Of a stretch of DNA of 64,000 nucleotides, positions 61,186-64,000 are shown piece by piece. The DNA is from Cinnamomum chago (Eukaryota; Streptophyta; Magnoliopsida; Laurales; Lauraceae): NCBI GenBank assembly GCA_038049695.1, contig CP142456.1:74423422-74487421 (forward strand), written 5' to 3'. Position numbers and translations under genes: made by a program. Numbering within the stretch: position 1 is the first letter of the stretch; each line of letters begins with the position of its first letter. Below the pieces are notes generated by a model. It did no database searches. It saw only the letters and a program-made list of their open reading frames with translations, and was not told the origin of the DNA.

Positions 61186-61921
61186 TGGTATCAGAGCTAA
61201 GTTCAAGAAAACCTTGTTTTTATCTTGCATAGTATCCAGGGAATAAGCTATCATCCCTGATCGTCACAGATCATCTCAGATCAAGACGTGGCCCACTTCA
61301 GATTGTCATCAGCCTCTCTGGAAATCCCTTCCATCCTGGTCGACAAGATTTATCCAACTTTTTGGTGATTTTTTCAAGATTTTATGATCATCAGAGCAAC
61401 TCCAGTAACTCCAGCGACTTCCAGCGACGTCAACAGATCGATCCTCTGCGTGGCCCACCATAGATCATCAGATCAACTTCCAGAAACCATCCCACACTGG
61501 TCGACTGGTATTCCTAAGAATATTGGCGATTTTTTTAGGATTTTTCAGCACCTCCATATTGGATTTTTTCTCATTCTCGAGATTTTTCAGTTTTTAATAC
61601 TGTTTTCATCTAGACTGTCCAATCTCTTGGATTCTCAGCAGAATTGGATCATTCTTTTTCCAGTAGGAAGCAAATTACTGGACTTCTTCAGATCAGTGAT
61701 CTGATCATTGTCCAGATCTATCCGTGGGGCCCACATAGAAGATCAGCAGCCAAAATCAAGGTCGGCTGGGGTGTTTTTTTTGCCTTTTTATGTTCTGTGT
61801 TGATTTTTTTATCATCTCTGATTGATCGGATCTTGATTTCTTCACACAAGCACAGTTGTTATCACAATTTAGCTTTCATCTCTTCACTGTTATTGGATTT
61901 TCTTTGCAATCAAGATTGAAG

Positions 61922-62698
61922 ATGGAAAAATCTGAGGTTACCTTGATCCGATTCATGGAAAAAAATTATCTCGCCTGGTCGTTTCAGTTCCAGATTTACC
62001 TTGAGGCTAAGGAATTATGGGGTTATATTTCTGGATCTGACCCTAAACCAAAGGAAGATGAGAAGAAGATATCCGCCTGGCTTACTAAAGATGCAAAAAT
62101 CAAAACATGGATACTGGGTTCCGTCGAACCACATCTGATAATGAACCTCAAACCTTATCCCACTACTAAAGACATGTGGGGATATCTGAAACAAGTGTAC
62201 CATCAAGATAATTCAGCACGTCAATTTCATCTGGAATGTGCGATTGCTGAATATGCACAAGGGACATTGTCAATCCAAGACTACTATTCAGGATTCCGAA
62301 CCCTATGGTCGGAATACGATAGTATTAAGTATGCAGATGTGGCTCCCGACGTTCTGATCGTGATTCGTGATCTTCAGGCCTCTAGTCAAAGGGATCAGTT
62401 TTTGATGAAACTGCGGAATGAATATGAAAGTGTCAGATCTGCCCTGATGAATCGGACGCCATTACCTTCCTTGGATGTATGCTTCAATGAACTATTACGC
62501 GAGGAACAGCGCATTGCGACCTCGGCTCATATAGCGCAACAAACGACTGAGACCTATTCAGTTGCGTTCTCAGCTAATAAAACTTCTCAGCCTTCGCCGC
62601 TCGACTTGAGCAAAACGCAATGTTACAGTTGTCAAAAATTTGGGCACATTCAACTCAATGCAAACAGAAGGTCTGCAGTCATCGGTCGTTTCAAATGA
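61922..62698 (+). pseudogene. Copia Gag, truncated in its zinc knuckle
   Basis: Starting MEKSEVTLIRFMEKNYLAWSF, the frame carries the usual Copia Gag body (LWGYISG, YHQDNSARQFHLE, QDYYSGFRTLWSEYDS) and reaches CYSCQKFGH, the first half of a CCHC knuckle. The final Cys (TQCK) is in another frame, so about one base is missing near 62650. The frame then runs ~16 unrelated residues to a stop at 62696-62698. Confidence 0.85.
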
Positions 62699-63550
62699 AG
62701 GATCTCGGCCCTTTACACTATTTCCTCGGTCTTGAAGTTCATCAATCGCCTAAAGGAATAGTTCTCAATCAGCACAAATACACGGTTGATCTCATTGACT
62801 TGGCTGGGCTAACTTCCTCCACTCCAGTAGATACGCCAGTTGAACTGAATGTCAAACTCGGTAAAGAGGATGGTGACCTTCTTCCAGATCCTACCGCGTA
62901 TCGCCGATTAGTGGGTAGCTTGATCTACCTCACTGTCACCCGTCCTGATATCTCATTTGCAGTTAACCTAATGAGTCAGTTCATGACTGCTCCTCGTCAC
63001 CTTCATCTGGCGGCTGTTCGTCGCATCATTCAGTACCTTATTCGCACACCGACTCGCGGGTTGTTTTTTCCATCAAACAATCCTCTTTCACTAAGAGCTT
63101 ATTCAGATGCTGATTGGGCTGGTTGTCCAGATACTCGCAGATCGACTACAGGATGGTGCATGTTTTTGGGTAATAGTTTGATTTCCTGGAAATGCAAGAA
63201 ACATGACAAAGTTTCCAAATCTTCTACCGAGGCTGAGTACCGAGCTATGTCTGCTGCGTGCTCCGAAATCCTTTGGCTCCGTGGTCTGCTCTCCGACATT
63301 GGATTTCCCGCAAAAGGAGCTACCCCTCTCTATGCAGATAATACAAGTGCAATTCGGATTACTGAAAATCCGATTTTTCATGAATGCACTAAACACATCG
63401 AGGTTGATTGTCACTTTATCCGTGATGAACTTAAACGTGATGTCATCAGCCTACCGCATGTCTCCATTGAACTTTAAATTGCTGATATTCTCACCAAAGG
63501 TCTTCCACGACCACGCCATCAGTTCTTGGTTGACAAATTGATGCTTGTTG
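62670..63550 (+). pseudogene. Copia RT C-terminal half and RNase H remnant
   Basis: The deletion joins Gag's KQKVCSH to FQMKDLGPLHYFLGLEV near 62675-62695. Then follow GSLIYLTVTRPDISFAV, the RNase H blocks SDADWAGCPDTRRSTTG and STEAEYRAMS, and KHIEVDCHFIRD. TAA at 63475-63477 interrupts the end; the continuing frame (ADILTKGLP) shows it is a premature stop. The RT YVDD box is absent. Confidence 0.9.
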
Positions 63551-63577
63551 ATTCTCCCACATCAATTTGAGGGGGGG

Positions 63578-63870
63578 TGTTAAACAAGGCCCAGGCCCAT
63601 AATTAGATCCAGTCCAGCATGATTGTCTTGCGTGCCTTGGTTTGGTCAAAGATTACACAGTTGTACATATTATCTTAATTGATTGCTTTCCTAACTTAGA
63701 TTAGTGATTAGTGTAATTAGTTGGTTTCCTATGTAAAGAGCCTTGATTAAGGCATGTATATTCCTATATAGTGGTGATCATTCTCCAAGAGAAAACGCAC
63801 AAATTAATACAATCTTGAGAGTATATTCAAAACTCTTTTCTGTGAAAAGTCTGTGATCGTGAGTTTGTCA
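63578..63870 (+). repeat. 3' LTR (293 bp)
   Basis: It begins TGTTAAACAAGG directly after the G-rich polypurine tract and ends GAGTTTGTCA before the ATACT duplication. Confidence 0.95.
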
Positions 63871-63875
63871 ATACT

Positions 63876-64000
63876 CACTGTTCTATTCATGAATAAAAAA
63901 AATGAAACTTAGGAAATCGTTAAACAGTAAGGCCCCAAAATCAATGGTTGTGATGATTTGATTGAGATGAGTTTTTGCCTGAAATCATATCCACAATGAT
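63876..64000. other. Flank after the Copia insertion, no feature
   Basis: No exon or repeat is recognisable in the last 125 bases. Confidence 0.5.

Larger units (their letters stand above)
60878..63870 (+). mobile_element. Ty1/Copia LTR retrotransposon with large internal deletion
   Basis: Direct LTRs 60878-61185 and 63578-63870 are bracketed by ATACT at 60873-60877 and 63871-63875. A primer-binding site matching initiator-tRNA-Met type (TGGTATCAGAGCT, 61186-61198) and a polypurine tract (GAGGGGGGG before 63578) are present. The 2.4-kb interior encodes most of Gag and then jumps into the second half of RT plus RNase H; protease, integrase and the RT catalytic region are missing. It depends on other elements for movement. 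It probably lies in an intron of the 55125 gene. Confidence 0.95.

Overview
This window is nuclear DNA of a flowering plant. It holds five protein-coding loci whose small exons lie inside large, AT-rich, repeat-filled introns with GT...AG borders. The products are typical of land plants: ALG12, a GATA26/27-type factor with an ASXH domain, an RS-rich protein, Bax inhibitor-1 and a probable plastid protein. Remnants of Copia, LINE, SINE, hAT, PIF/Harbinger-like and MITE elements fill most of the rest. Long introns and this repeat mixture would fit a woody plant, perhaps a magnoliid, but the species cannot be fixed from sequence alone. I saw no rRNA, tRNA gene, CRISPR array or organellar gene.

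Layout. 1-12701 (+): the last eight visible exons of ALG12, the ER mannosyltransferase of N-glycan assembly; the 5' exons lie before the window. A 6.5-kb intron of this gene contains a damaged Copia element, 5866-9070, whose two LTRs are inverted relative to each other yet flanked by a 5-bp target duplication. 12702-26049: gene-poor DNA with a 1-kb foldback element, a 30-base G run, tandem duplications, a hAT-like MITE and a SINE. 26050-34150 (+): GATA26/27-like gene, eight exons, with a Tourist-like MITE and a LINE fragment in its introns. 34151-37500: repeats, including a second member of the hAT-like family. 37500-42290 (+): an RS-rich, probably splicing-related gene; its introns carry a perfect hairpin MITE, a LINE fragment and a hAT MITE. 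43560-44020: LINE fragment. 44687-49273 (-): complete six-exon Bax inhibitor-1, with ACGT-core motifs upstream. 49970-51327: a PIF/Harbinger-like element carrying a piece of an LRR receptor kinase. 51328-55124: repeats, including a second hairpin MITE of the same family. 55125-58432 (+): the first three recognised exons of a probably plastid-targeted protein of unknown function; the rest lies beyond the window. 59628-60427: hAT-type element. 60878-63870: a Copia element with direct LTRs and a large internal deletion.

The host genes do not form a pathway. ALG12 and BI-1 both act at the endoplasmic reticulum, but their proximity is not evidence of linkage. The most unusual signals are the inverted-LTR Copia element, the two hairpin MITEs that share ends and 9-bp duplications, and the gene-fragment-carrying PIF-like element. 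All exon models were assembled by eye from reading frame, splice sites and remembered family motifs; no search was run.
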